49,804 bases of DNA from Treponema sp. (GTDB lineage Bacteria; Spirochaetota; Spirochaetia; Treponematales; Breznakiellaceae), in NCBI GenBank assembly GCA_031266875.1, contig JAISAE010000006.1:1-49804 (forward strand), written 5' to 3'. A program made the translations under genes and the position numbers. Shown one piece after another: positions 16,520 through 24,735 of the stretch; the first letter of the stretch is position 1; every line of letters starts with the position of its first letter. Under the pieces are notes generated by a model that saw nothing but the letters and a program-made list of their open reading frames with translations, was not told where the DNA came from and ran no database searches.

Positions 16520-18237
16520 CAGGAGATATCCAGAGTCTTAAAGATCTGTTTATAGGTCGTAAAATGTTTGGATTGGGTAAACGCCTCGACTTTATCATCA
16601 GGCAATGAATCCAGAATTTGATCCATGTAAGCCAAGATACGTTTTAACTCGCGGGTCAGGTAGCTCGTTACATTATCATAAGACTCTTTTTTGGAGGAAA
16701 CTGAGGTTTCGCTGAGATTGGTGATCTCTTTCTCAGGTTCCTCTTTTGGCCCAGTCTCAGGGGTAGGTTCATTGGCACACGGCGCACTGGTATTTGTCTT
16801 TTCAAGAGCATCTTCCCAGTTTTTCCCCATGAGAAGATCCCCAATGTCTTGATCTGCGTCATTCTCTTCATCCTCATATTCCTCTAACTCAAGAAGCTCA
16901 TCTTCTTCTTCATAATAAGCAGCATGAAGGCGATCCGTATCCAGTTCGATTGAAATATCCTTCGTAGAATCATTATCAATGAGCAAACCATCAATGAGCG
17001 GTTCATCAGAACGCTCCGCTTCTGTTGTAGTATCTGTGATATCAGACGAGAGGTTTTTGATATGCTCTGGTGACGGCTCTTCCAGAGGATGTTCTTCAAT
17101 CTTCTCAGAAAAAATCGGATCATCTATAACTGCATTGGATAAATCAGGCACGTCAAAGAGTGACATATCAAGATAGCTCGTGTCCTCCGGCGTCGGTGTC
17201 AGAGGTTTAACCCCCTCCTCATACAGTTTTTTCATTTCATCGGTGTCTGCCTCCTTAATGATGTGCAGGTACTCATCACCAAGGTTTTGCGGTGTTTCAT
17301 CCAACGAAATTTCGCTAATGAGATTGAGTTCTGGCAAGGTTTCCTCTGCTGGATTGTAGTCCGGCGATTCCTCAGAACTGTCTTCACTCTCTTGGTGAAG
17401 CTGATGTGCGGTATTAAAAATATTACTAAGCTCGTCTCCTGTGAGGATAATCTGCTTATCGTCATCGCTCACTTCGGGGGCTGGCTTGGCTATGGTCCGG
17501 CTGAGTTCCTGCCGAATACCGGCCAGTTCATCGCGTATCAACATCAGATCGTTAGATTTAGGTACTTCTGTCGCCAGCGAGGCAACACTTCGGCTGAGTT
17601 CCTGCCGAATACCAGTCAGTTCATCGCGTATCAACGCTATATCATCATGTGTGATAGAGTTACGTATAATTTCATCATGTTCTTCGGGAATTACCACGTT
17701 TGCTGTCTGGCTGAGTTTGAGTTCCTGCCGAATACCAGTTAGTTCATCATGTATTGACGCCAATTCATCGGCGATCCTGCTTAATAAGTCGGCATGAACG
17801 TTTTGCGATTCCATTATAGCCGCCTTTTCAGTATTCACCAGCTCGCTATCCATTGGCATAACCGCTATTGTTTCAATCATCTCTTCGCTGAGTAGTGCGG
17901 GAGATATTGATGGGACATCCGGTGTTTCTGTTTCAGCCTTTTGTCCAGTCTCATCAATAGTCGATACAGCAACCTCATCAATATCCTCTATATCCGTAAG
18001 AAAATTTTTTAACAAATCAGCAGGAAAACCGCTGTCTTCAGAGGTAGCTACCTGGCTAGTCTTGTCGGACAGCTCAGACAAGTCTTGCAGAGGCTCACCC
18101 TCTTTAGACAGCACCAGAGTTTCAGGTTCATCAAGTGATTGCGGGGCACTTTTGACCCAAACCCCATACTCGTCAAGTTCATCAGTCATTTGGTCACTAT
18201 ATTCACCATACGTTGAAGGACTGTTAGTATTTGTCAT
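16519..18237 (-). CDS. acidic low-complexity protein with DELTGIRQEL repeats
   Basis: A 572-residue, very acidic, largely disordered protein heading the Maf-like operon. Residues about 165-260 contain four spaced copies of a short helical repeat of the type IRDELTGIRQEL, with coding DNA that is also repeated. The C-terminal 60 residues form a conventional amphipathic domain (SYDNVTSYLTRELKRILAYMDQILDSLPDDKVEAFTQS). There is no signal peptide or membrane helix. I cannot name the family. The architecture suggests a cytoplasmic scaffold or tether with one folded C-terminal domain. The start is supported by an AAGGA ribosome site. Confidence 0.7.
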   Translation of the reverse strand: MTNTNSPSTYGEYSDQMTDELDEYGVWVKSAPQSLDEPETLVLSKEGEPLQDLSELSDKTSQVATSEDSGFPADLLKNFLTDIEDIDEVAVSTIDETGQKAETETPDVPSISPALLSEEMIETIAVMPMDSELVNTEKAAIMESQNVHADLLSRIADELASIHDELTGIRQELKLSQTANVVIPEEHDEIIRNSITHDDIALIRDELTGIRQELSRSVASLATEVPKSNDLMLIRDELAGIRQELSRTIAKPAPEVSDDDKQIILTGDELSNIFNTAHQLHQESEDSSEESPDYNPAEETLPELNLISEISLDETPQNLGDEYLHIIKEADTDEMKKLYEEGVKPLTPTPEDTSYLDMSLFDVPDLSNAVIDDPIFSEKIEEHPLEEPSPEHIKNLSSDITDTTTEAERSDEPLIDGLLIDNDSTKDISIELDTDRLHAAYYEEEDELLELEEYEDEENDADQDIGDLLMGKNWEDALEKTNTSAPCANEPTPETGPKEEPEKEITNLSETSVSSKKESYDNVTSYLTRELKRILAYMDQILDSLPDDKVEAFTQSKHFTTYKQIFKTLDIS

Positions 18238-18391
18238 TCGAGTTCCTTTTCCAGATACATTATCTTCTAAGTTATCGTCATTTCATCTCTATTTTTGAGC
18301 GAGGCATCCATGCGAGCCAATAACTCATTCATGGTAATACGGAGTCGTCGCTATGTAAAGACTGAGGGACAAATATCCGTAAATAAAAAGT

Positions 18392-18895
18392 ATGAATTTT
18401 ATCAAATACCTTGCACCACTATGGATAGGGGTATGCATCTATGTTATATGCTCAGTTTTTACCGGGCCAACCGGATTATCGGCGTATGAGCAGCTCCGTG
18501 TGGAACAAGAAAAACTCAAGGTCAATATGGAAAACCTCAAACGCCTGAACACGGAGCTGGAGAACACCGGAAATGCACTCATTCATGACCCTGATACCAT
18601 CGCTATGTACGCACGGGAACTGGGTTATGGATATGCTGACGAGCGGTTTATCCGTATTGCCGGGCTAGAGAAGTCCCCAAAACAGCACATCGATCCGGGT
18701 CAGATACTTCTGGCTGCTAAGCCGAAACATACATCCAATGCAATCATCTTTATCTTCGCATTCTGGATTGCATTTGGAGCCTTCCTCTGTGTGCTGGTTC
18801 CTGACCTGCTCCATATAAACTACGCCACGGCACAAAGTGTGCGAGGCGCGGCGCGTAAGAAGGTCAGCGAGCAGTGGCATAGTATCTTTAGTTAA
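18392..18895 (+). CDS. septum formation initiator (FtsB/DivIC-like)
   Basis: A 167-residue protein. One N-terminal membrane helix (residues 6-24) is followed by a periplasmic coiled coil (EQLRVEQEKLKVNMENLKRLNTEL) and the DPDTIAMYARELGYG motif typical of FtsB/DivIC, which helps assemble FtsL and FtsQ at the division septum. Unlike most family members it has a second membrane helix near residues 119-138 and a basic tail, so both ends would lie in the cytoplasm. It overlaps the convergent smpB gene by eight bases. Confidence 0.8.
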   Translation: MNFIKYLAPLWIGVCIYVICSVFTGPTGLSAYEQLRVEQEKLKVNMENLKRLNTELENTGNALIHDPDTIAMYARELGYGYADERFIRIAGLEKSPKQHIDPGQILLAAKPKHTSNAIIFIFAFWIAFGAFLCVLVPDLLHINYATAQSVRGAARKKVSEQWHSIFS

Positions 18896-19349
18896 GTCCG
18901 TGGCGGAATTCCCGCGCCACATCACGCTTTAGGTCGCGGTCGCGGATATCGGCGCGTTTATCGTAGAGCTTTTTACCTTTGCATAAGCCCAGGTCAACCT
19001 TCACGCGCCCTTTTTTGAAATAAAACGATAGCGGTATGAGCGTATACCCCTTGTCCTCGACCTTACGGGCTATACGCTTTATCTCCTGCTTGTGAAGCAG
19101 GAGCTTCTTTTTTCGATCTGGATCATGGTTGAAAATTGAGGCAAAGGGGTTCTCCGCGATGGTCAGGGAACGGAGCCAGATTTCGCCGCTTATCACCTCA
19201 GCCCAGGCATCGGGAAAAGATATTTTGCCGTCACGAAAGGACTTAACTTCAGTTCCCAGCAACTCAATGCCGCACTCGTAGTTCTCGTCCACCAAATAGT
19301 TATGGCGGGCCTTGCGGTTTACCGCGATGGTTTTGATTCCTTCACTCAT
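18888..19349 (-). CDS. smpB: SsrA-binding protein SmpB
   Basis: A 153-residue protein, the usual length. SmpB binds tmRNA and carries it to ribosomes stalled on broken mRNA for trans-translation. The family signature is visible: AVNRKARHNYLVDENYECGIELLGTEVKSFRDGK, SFPDAWAEV, HDPDRKKKLLLHKQEI, and the basic C-terminus with LCKGKKLYDKRADI that inserts into the mRNA channel. The start lies two bases after the stop of the PEGA/FGE gene, so the two are cotranscribed. Confidence 0.96.
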   Translation of the reverse strand: MSEGIKTIAVNRKARHNYLVDENYECGIELLGTEVKSFRDGKISFPDAWAEVISGEIWLRSLTIAENPFASIFNHDPDRKKKLLLHKQEIKRIARKVEDKGYTLIPLSFYFKKGRVKVDLGLCKGKKLYDKRADIRDRDLKRDVAREFRHGLN

Positions 19350-19351
19350 AT

Positions 19352-20818
19352 TTATTCACTTTTTATTGCAATGATTGGTCTAAACGAGACAAACGGCGAA
19401 CAGAACTCTGGTGGCAACGAGCCTCTGGTTTCCACATCAAACGTATCCGGCTGGTTCGCCCATGAGCCGCCGCGTACCACACACTCTGGTGAGACGATTG
19501 CCTTGATGATATCGGGTTTGGCGGGAAGAAAGTTAAGCGGTGCATAAAGATCAGCACACCATTCCCACAAACCACCGCTCATATCTTGCAGGACGCCGTC
19601 GTTCCGTTCCGCCATCTTCGCTGCGTACTCCCACTCCGCCTCAGTAGGGAGCCGTACCTCATAGCCATTCAGCGCGGGTGGAAGCAGCGTCGTAAGCCAC
19701 ACGCAAAAGGCGTTTGCTGCATACCATGAAACCGACGGTATGGTGGAAGATTCCACATTAAGCGAAAGCAGGTAGTCTTCGCTCACCAGCCCTTCGGCCT
19801 TCAGCACCATCAGATTATCACTTCTCCAGCGAGGCTCGGCAGCAAGAAAGGTGTCCCACATCTCACGGGAAACTTCGTTTGCGGCAATCAGAAAACCATT
19901 GACCTCAATCTCATGAGGGAAAGTCTCGCCCTGCACCAGCGTAGCGCCGGACAGCTCCCGAAATGGTATAGCTTCGACGATAAACGTTTCGCCAAAGCCT
20001 GACGGAAAACTAGACACTGGTTGCTTCTGCGACAGCTTGGCGTACCAGCTTGAGCCGCTGATTACTTCACTCGCCTCTTTCGGCAACAGCGCGGCAAGCC
20101 ACGCGGCGCTTCCGGGCGTTTCGGACAGATAGGTCAATGAGTCTTCGATTGAAGACAAGAGCGACAATGGCGATGGGGCCAGCCCCGCATTGTCAGCCAG
20201 GGCCTTTGCCCGAACTAGGTCTCGCGCAGACGCCCGCGTAGTCGTAAAACGCGCCGCGCCCCACAGCAGATCGTCGATTGCTTCATAGCCATGCGGAGTC
20301 GCCGCTATCGGACCTGAACGGTATACACCTTCGGACAGGCTCCGGGGAATCTGGTAGATCGTGGTCGGCTCACCAGTGAACGACCACGCAGCGTACTCAG
20401 AAGCGCCCTGTAAGAGCGCCGCCGTGTCCGCCGTCTCGATCAGCGTCTCCACAACCCGTTCCTTACGAGGGAAGAAGGCCGATGCAAACACCCGCCGCTC
20501 GGCTATGACTGACCATTCATGCGGCACAAACCCAGGAAGCGTCATGGTAAGCTGGTGAGCGCCCTGGGGAACAAAGACATCGCAGGGTGTGGTTCCTATG
20601 TACACATCGTCAACACGAACCGCCGCCCCAGCCGGTTCTGATTCCAGCGCAAACACCGTGCCGGGCTTTATCAAACCAGGCCAGACCAGCGCACAAAAAC
20701 ATATAATAAGTAAGATAAATATATAGAGCGCGGAGAGATATACACCCGGCTTGACGCCAAGAATCGGTTTTAAGTGTATTTCATCTTCAGGCAGGATTTC
20801 TTTTTCTTTACTAAGCAT
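19352..20818 (-). CDS. PEGA-domain protein with formylglycine-generating-enzyme-like (SUMF1) domain
   Basis: A 488-residue protein. One membrane helix at about residues 28-50 precedes a PEGA domain (LESEPAGAAVRVDDVYIGTTP, then APQGAHQLTMTLPG-type strands), a middle region, and a C-terminal FGE/SUMF1-type domain. The FGE domain is seen in SREMWDTFL, PSVSWYAANAFCVWL, RLPTEAEWEYAA, LWEWCAD and VVRGGSW. The catalytic cysteine pair of true FGEs is not evident, so it is probably a non-enzymatic FGE-fold protein on the periplasmic side, a common treponemal type. A near-perfect promoter lies five bases before the ATG and there is no Shine-Dalgarno. Confidence 0.85.
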   Translation of the reverse strand: MLSKEKEILPEDEIHLKPILGVKPGVYLSALYIFILLIICFCALVWPGLIKPGTVFALESEPAGAAVRVDDVYIGTTPCDVFVPQGAHQLTMTLPGFVPHEWSVIAERRVFASAFFPRKERVVETLIETADTAALLQGASEYAAWSFTGEPTTIYQIPRSLSEGVYRSGPIAATPHGYEAIDDLLWGAARFTTTRASARDLVRAKALADNAGLAPSPLSLLSSIEDSLTYLSETPGSAAWLAALLPKEASEVISGSSWYAKLSQKQPVSSFPSGFGETFIVEAIPFRELSGATLVQGETFPHEIEVNGFLIAANEVSREMWDTFLAAEPRWRSDNLMVLKAEGLVSEDYLLSLNVESSTIPSVSWYAANAFCVWLTTLLPPALNGYEVRLPTEAEWEYAAKMAERNDGVLQDMSGGLWEWCADLYAPLNFLPAKPDIIKAIVSPECVVRGGSWANQPDTFDVETRGSLPPEFCSPFVSFRPIIAIKSE

Positions 20819-20823
20819 GACGC

Positions 20824-20853
20824 ATTATAGAAAAGCCGTTCATACCTTGTCAA
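20824..20853 (-). promoter_or_regulatory. near-consensus promoter of the PEGA/FGE-smpB operon (leaderless)
   Basis: On the minus strand: TTGACA (20848-20853), 18 bases, TATAAT (20824-20829), both perfect hexamers. The ATG begins five bases after the -10, so the predicted transcript starts at or within a base of the start codon. Confidence 0.8.
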
Positions 20854-20911
20854 CAACGCTCTTTTTATGGTAGGTTTTTTTTAGTTCCCCGCTTCATGGC
20901 GGATTAATAAA

Positions 20912-21934
20912 GTGAGTGTAAAAGTGCTTGAGAAAAATCGGGCGCGGACTTCAGCGCAAGTTCGCTTTTTTGAGCGTATACAGATACTTACCGAGCGTTG
21001 CCTTACGATCAGGCAACGGGACCGGCGTATCAGGAAAGAAAAAGAAAAGGCGCAACACCCTGTCCTGAGCTGGCTTGGGGCGTTCATCTGGGCTGCATGG
21101 GTGGTACTTCTCATCAACCAGTACCTGTTTCAGGCTTATGAGATACCTTCCGGTTCCATGATTGATACGCTGCTCATCAAAGACCGTATCTTTGTCAACA
21201 AGATCATCTTTGGTCCGGAACTTCTGCCTGGAGTGGTAAAACTGCCCAGTCCCATCAAGCCCAAGCGGAATGACATTATTATCTTTGAAAACCCATCTTA
21301 TATATCTAAAGGTCCGGTCTTTGACATTGCCCAACGCATCATCTATATGCTGACCCTTTCCCTGCTGAACATTGACAGCGACGCTCAGGGCAATCCAGAG
21401 GCGCACTTCCTCATCAAGCGGGCTGTGGGTGTGGGCGGCGATACCTTTGTCCTTGACCGGGGCGAATTCCGCCTCCGCTTTGCCGGTGAAACACGCTGGA
21501 TAAACGAGCGAGACTTTAACGCCGGACGAGGCTTTAATCACCAGCTTTCCCGCCTTATCAATGAACGAGACTACATGGCGATTGAGGCCACCGGCAAGTC
21601 CCGTGCCTATTCAGACCTGAACATTGACGCGCCGGCCTCAATCGCCCTTACCGCCGCCTCAATAAATGGCCAGTATCTGGCTGACTCGTTTGCTTATGAG
21701 CGCTCATGGCTCACGGTTCTGCGAGGAGCCTATCCTCAGGACAGCCGCTACATGATGCGATTAGCACAGCACACACAAGGCCGCTATATCCCCGAAGGCC
21801 GTATGTTTCCCCTGGGGGATAACCGCGACAACTCCCGTGACGGACGTTACTTCGGCCCCATCAAAGAACTCGACGTGCTTGGACAGGGCGCGATCAAGTA
21901 CTGGCCTTTGCGCCGTATCGGGGTTATAAGGTAA
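20912..21934 (+). CDS. lepB: signal peptidase I
   Basis: A 340-residue type I signal peptidase that removes signal peptides from exported preproteins at the periplasmic face. A basic N-terminal region and one membrane helix (about 47-70) precede the catalytic motifs. The nucleophile Ser is in YEIPSGSM, the general-base Lys in FLIKRAVGVGGD, and box E is PLGDNRDNSRDGRYFGP. A 60-residue insert separates boxes. The start is a GTG with no obvious ribosome site; the first 30 basic residues are not constrained by homology, so the start is uncertain. The second peptidase gene follows five bases later. Confidence 0.93.
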   Translation: MSVKVLEKNRARTSAQVRFFERIQILTERCLTIRQRDRRIRKEKEKAQHPVLSWLGAFIWAAWVVLLINQYLFQAYEIPSGSMIDTLLIKDRIFVNKIIFGPELLPGVVKLPSPIKPKRNDIIIFENPSYISKGPVFDIAQRIIYMLTLSLLNIDSDAQGNPEAHFLIKRAVGVGGDTFVLDRGEFRLRFAGETRWINERDFNAGRGFNHQLSRLINERDYMAIEATGKSRAYSDLNIDAPASIALTAASINGQYLADSFAYERSWLTVLRGAYPQDSRYMMRLAQHTQGRYIPEGRMFPLGDNRDNSRDGRYFGPIKELDVLGQGAIKYWPLRRIGVIR

Positions 21935-21939
21935 ACGCG

Positions 21940-22641
21940 ATGGCAAAGAAATATAAAATCGCGTACACGGAAAAGCAAAAAAACGCGCATCTGGCTGCGT
22001 GGGTGTTTCTCTGGTTCTTCGTGTTCTATCTGTTGTATACCCTGCTGACAACCTTTGTCTTTTCAACCAGATCGCTGGACACTGATACTATGCGCCCCGA
22101 ACTCCATGTAGGGGATCGCTTCATCTGTTCCTCCTACAGCTCCCTCCTGAACCGAACCCCGTCGCTTCGCTACGGAAACATCGTCATCATTGACAAGAGC
22201 AGGCAGAAACCGCGCAGCGTTGCTGACAGCCTCCTTGAGGGTGTAGTGCGTTTCTTCACTGCTCAACGGCTCAACCTCTTCACACAGGGCGAAGATTCGT
22301 ACATAAAGCGAGTGATCGGACTGCCCGGAGACGAGATCACCATGACAAATTACGTCTTCCGCGTGAGACGCCGCGACGATCCCTACAGCTACACTGAATT
22401 TGAGCTTGCCGAGAAGCCCTACGATGTTACTATTCCGCCCGGATCATCACTCTGGGACGAGTCCCTGCCATTCTTCGGCAGCATGGGGCCAATAGTGCTG
22501 GGCGATAACGAATGTTTCGTGCTTTCCGACGACCGGAATAACACCAATGACTCCCGCACGTGGGGGCCAGTATCACTCGACCTCATCGCAGGTAAAGTAG
22601 TTTTTCGCTACTGGCCAATCTTCCGTATTGGGATACCGTGA
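21940..22641 (+). CDS. signal peptidase I homologue with Thr at the nucleophile position
   Basis: A 233-residue S26-type peptidase homologue. One membrane helix lies at about 18-40. Box B reads LDTDTMRPELHVGDRF, so the catalytic Ser before Met is Thr. The general-base Lys is retained (YIKRVIGLPGDEI), as is box E (LSDDRNNTNDSRTWGPV). It could be a Thr-nucleophile peptidase, a weak or inactive partner of the upstream canonical enzyme, or a regulator. It forms an operon with lepB (five-base gap) and hemW (GTGA overlap). Confidence 0.88.
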   Translation: MAKKYKIAYTEKQKNAHLAAWVFLWFFVFYLLYTLLTTFVFSTRSLDTDTMRPELHVGDRFICSSYSSLLNRTPSLRYGNIVIIDKSRQKPRSVADSLLEGVVRFFTAQRLNLFTQGEDSYIKRVIGLPGDEITMTNYVFRVRRRDDPYSYTEFELAEKPYDVTIPPGSSLWDESLPFFGSMGPIVLGDNECFVLSDDRNNTNDSRTWGPVSLDLIAGKVVFRYWPIFRIGIP

Positions 22642-23813
22642 GTTCGTGTTCCGCCTCGCTCTATCTGCATATCCCTTTCTGCGTACATAAATGCGCATAC
22701 TGCGACTTTTACTCGGTTCCGTGCAGGCGCGATGATCCGCGCCTTGACGCCCTTGTTGAACGCCTGCTTGACGACGCCAAACGCTGGGTACACGACTTAG
22801 ACGTCAACCACATCCCAACGCTGTACATTGGCGGGGGAACGCCGTCTCTGCTGGGCGCGGCGCGGATCGCGCAGCTCTTAACCGGACTGGGGCGACTGTG
22901 CCAAGAAGCGCCGGAGGAGCTTACTGTCGAGCTTAATCCTGAATCCCTTGACGAGGCGTTTCTCATGGCCTGCCGTAACAACGGCGTTACGCGAATCAGT
23001 GTGGGGGTGCAGAGCTTTCACGATCCATCCCGCACTGCCATCCGCCGTGCTGGATCCGCCGCGCTTGCGCTGAAATCTCTCGACTTGGTTCAGCGTGTAT
23101 TCGGAACAGCGTTTTCTGCTGACCTCATCACCGGCCTGCCATTTCAGGATAACGCTGTATTACTAAAGGATATTAAAACGCTTCTTGCCTATCAGCCCGC
23201 GCACATTTCCCTGTACGCGCTCACGCTTGAGCCAGACACGCCGCTGGCTCGCATGGCGCAACAGGACAAGCGTCTGCTTCCCGCGCCGGACCTTGCCGAC
23301 GCGCTCTACATAGCAGGCCGGGACGCGCTTGAGCAGGCCGGTTATAGCCAGTACGAGGTATCCAACTTCGCGCTGAATAACACACGCGGAGCGCATAACA
23401 TACGCTACTGGCGTATGGAAAACTGGTTGGGCTTAGGCCCGTCCGCTTCTTCCACGATGATAGACGATAATAGCGGTACAGGCATCCGTTACACATGGGA
23501 ACGCGACGTTGACGCCTACCTTGCTGGAAGCGCCCCGCTCGTGGAGCGTCTTGACCAGCTCACCCTTATGAAGGAAACGCTGCTCATGGGCTTCCGTTAT
23601 ACTGACGGCCCTGACCTTGCCCTGTTTCAGAAACGCTTTGGCCAGCCTCTTGAGGCAAGCATCCCGCGCAGTCTGGCCGCGTGGCAAAGCCTGCTCGTCA
23701 GTTCGCCCTCGCGTTGTGCGCTCAGCAAAGACGGTCTGCTTGTGCTTGACCGTTTTCTACTCGACATTTTTGCGGAACTTGACCTTAACACGCTTGACAC
23801 GGTTTACACATAG
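22638..23813 (+). CDS. hemW: HemW-like radical SAM protein (haem chaperone / coproporphyrinogen oxidase-like)
   Basis: A 391-residue radical SAM protein. The iron-sulfur motif CVHKCAYCDF (CxxxCxxC followed by Phe) and the order LYLHIPF, TLYIGGGTPSLL, ELNPESL, NGVTRISVGVQSFHD, SADLITGLP, SLYALTLEPDTPL and QYEVSNFA identify the HemW branch rather than the oxygen-independent coproporphyrinogen oxidase HemN, which has a fourth Cys after CxxC. HemW homologues bind haem and are proposed haem chaperones. The GTG start overlaps the stop of the preceding gene. Confidence 0.9.
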   Translation: MSSCSASLYLHIPFCVHKCAYCDFYSVPCRRDDPRLDALVERLLDDAKRWVHDLDVNHIPTLYIGGGTPSLLGAARIAQLLTGLGRLCQEAPEELTVELNPESLDEAFLMACRNNGVTRISVGVQSFHDPSRTAIRRAGSAALALKSLDLVQRVFGTAFSADLITGLPFQDNAVLLKDIKTLLAYQPAHISLYALTLEPDTPLARMAQQDKRLLPAPDLADALYIAGRDALEQAGYSQYEVSNFALNNTRGAHNIRYWRMENWLGLGPSASSTMIDDNSGTGIRYTWERDVDAYLAGSAPLVERLDQLTLMKETLLMGFRYTDGPDLALFQKRFGQPLEASIPRSLAAWQSLLVSSPSRCALSKDGLLVLDRFLLDIFAELDLNTLDTVYT

Positions 23814-23851
23814 TATTACTGTGTTTTCAACATAGTTGATGATTCCTTGGA

Positions 23852-23925
23852 CGGGCAATAGCGCAGTTGGTTAGCGTACAAGTCTGGGGGACTTGGGGTC
23901 CCCGGTTCAAATCCGGGTTGCCCGA
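23852..23925 (+). tRNA. tRNA-Pro(GGG)
   Basis: The acceptor stem CGGGCAA pairs with TTGCCCG. The D arm is GCGC...GCGT. The anticodon stem CAAGT/ACTTG encloses the loop CTGGGGG, giving anticodon GGG. The T arm is CCCGG-TTCAAAT-CCGGG. No CCA is encoded. Flanking GATTCCTT (23841-23848) and AAGGAATC (23928-23935) would extend the stem outward. Confidence 0.93.
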
Positions 23926-24050
23926 CTAAGGAATCTAAGCTATTCCCTCTACATTAGCCACCTTTAACCACAGATAGCGCACCAATGAACGCTGATAGGT
24001 CTTAAAAATTTACCCATAAAAAGGTGACTGTCATCCCGTTGCAGTTTTAC

Positions 24051-24326
24051 ATGGAACATGGTATAGTCAAGGTTGTGGATATTAATATCATTTTCAGGCA
24101 GTCGGCTTTCAAACATGGTGTAAGCGAAGCTGATATACGGCGGGTGTTCAAAATCCCTGAGTATGATGCGGTGTTTGAAGAAGGAGACCCTACTAAAAAC
24201 CTGCTCATCGGTTTTGGTTGCAATGCCAATCTGCTTGAAATATTGTATAATGTCATTGATGAGAATACGGTGCAGGTATTTCATGCCATGAAGTGCCGCT
24301 CCGCATTAATTGCTCGGCTTAAATGA
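24051..24326 (+). CDS. putative toxin of a toxin-antitoxin pair
   Basis: A 91-residue protein with HGVSEADIRRVFK, a DPTKNLLIGFG strand turn, LLEILYNVIDENTVQVFHAMKCRSALIARL and an Arg/His-rich end. This resembles small BrnT/RelE-fold toxins, especially the pattern 'KHGVS...(strand)...LLEI...VFHAM'. The assignment is by eye, and the fold family is not certain. A GTG at 24024 gives a nine-residue extension; neither start has a good ribosome site. The next gene starts 12 bases after its stop, the usual toxin-first order of several such pairs. Confidence 0.55.
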   Translation: MEHGIVKVVDINIIFRQSAFKHGVSEADIRRVFKIPEYDAVFEEGDPTKNLLIGFGCNANLLEILYNVIDENTVQVFHAMKCRSALIARLK

Positions 24327-24338
24327 TAGGAGAAAGGT

Positions 24339-24572
24339 ATGCCGGAATTGACTGAAGAAGAAGCGAACGCGCTGGATGAATACTATACTGTCCATATCCC
24401 CAAAACAGGTCCCAACGGTACCGGCTTTATAAGCCGCCGAAACGCCCGCCTCATGGGGCTGGACAATCTGACTATGAACTACATCTGGACTAAAGCCGAG
24501 GCTGACCACAAAAGTCCCGCTCAAATCATCGGTGAACTGGTTCGTGAAAAGATACTTGCCGTTTCTGTATAA
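24339..24572 (+). CDS. putative antitoxin
   Basis: A 77-residue acidic protein (MPELTEEEANALDEYYTVHIPKTG...) with a C-terminal helix pair (SPAQIIGELVREKIL) that could dimerise in ribbon-helix-helix style. The Shine-Dalgarno AGGAGAAAGG is strong, much better than that of the upstream toxin, as expected if antitoxin must be in excess. Function is inferred from size, charge and coupling to the preceding toxin-like gene. Confidence 0.55.
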   Translation: MPELTEEEANALDEYYTVHIPKTGPNGTGFISRRNARLMGLDNLTMNYIWTKAEADHKSPAQIIGELVREKILAVSV

Positions 24573-24635
24573 GCTGATAATCCGTTGCCTCGCTCCGTCC
24601 CCATATAAAACAAAAGCCGCCCCCAGAAACAAAAA

Positions 24636-24668
24636 GGTGGAGCGCGGCGCAACCCGCCACGCTCCACC
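24636..24668. terminator. hairpin between the antitoxin gene and the lipoprotein gene
   Basis: GGTGGAGCG (24636-24644) pairs with CGCTCCACC (24660-24668). It lies between convergent genes and could serve both. Only a weak T-rich tract flanks it. Confidence 0.4.
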
Positions 24669-24735
24669 CTTGCCGTATAAGCCTAGACCGCCACGAAGCG
24701 GTGCGTGGCGCGGAACACCGCGCCGCCTTTACGCC

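Noticed and set aside
17263-17742. 159-codon ORF on the plus strand
   Set aside because: Shadow of the DELTGIRQEL repeats of the acidic protein gene.
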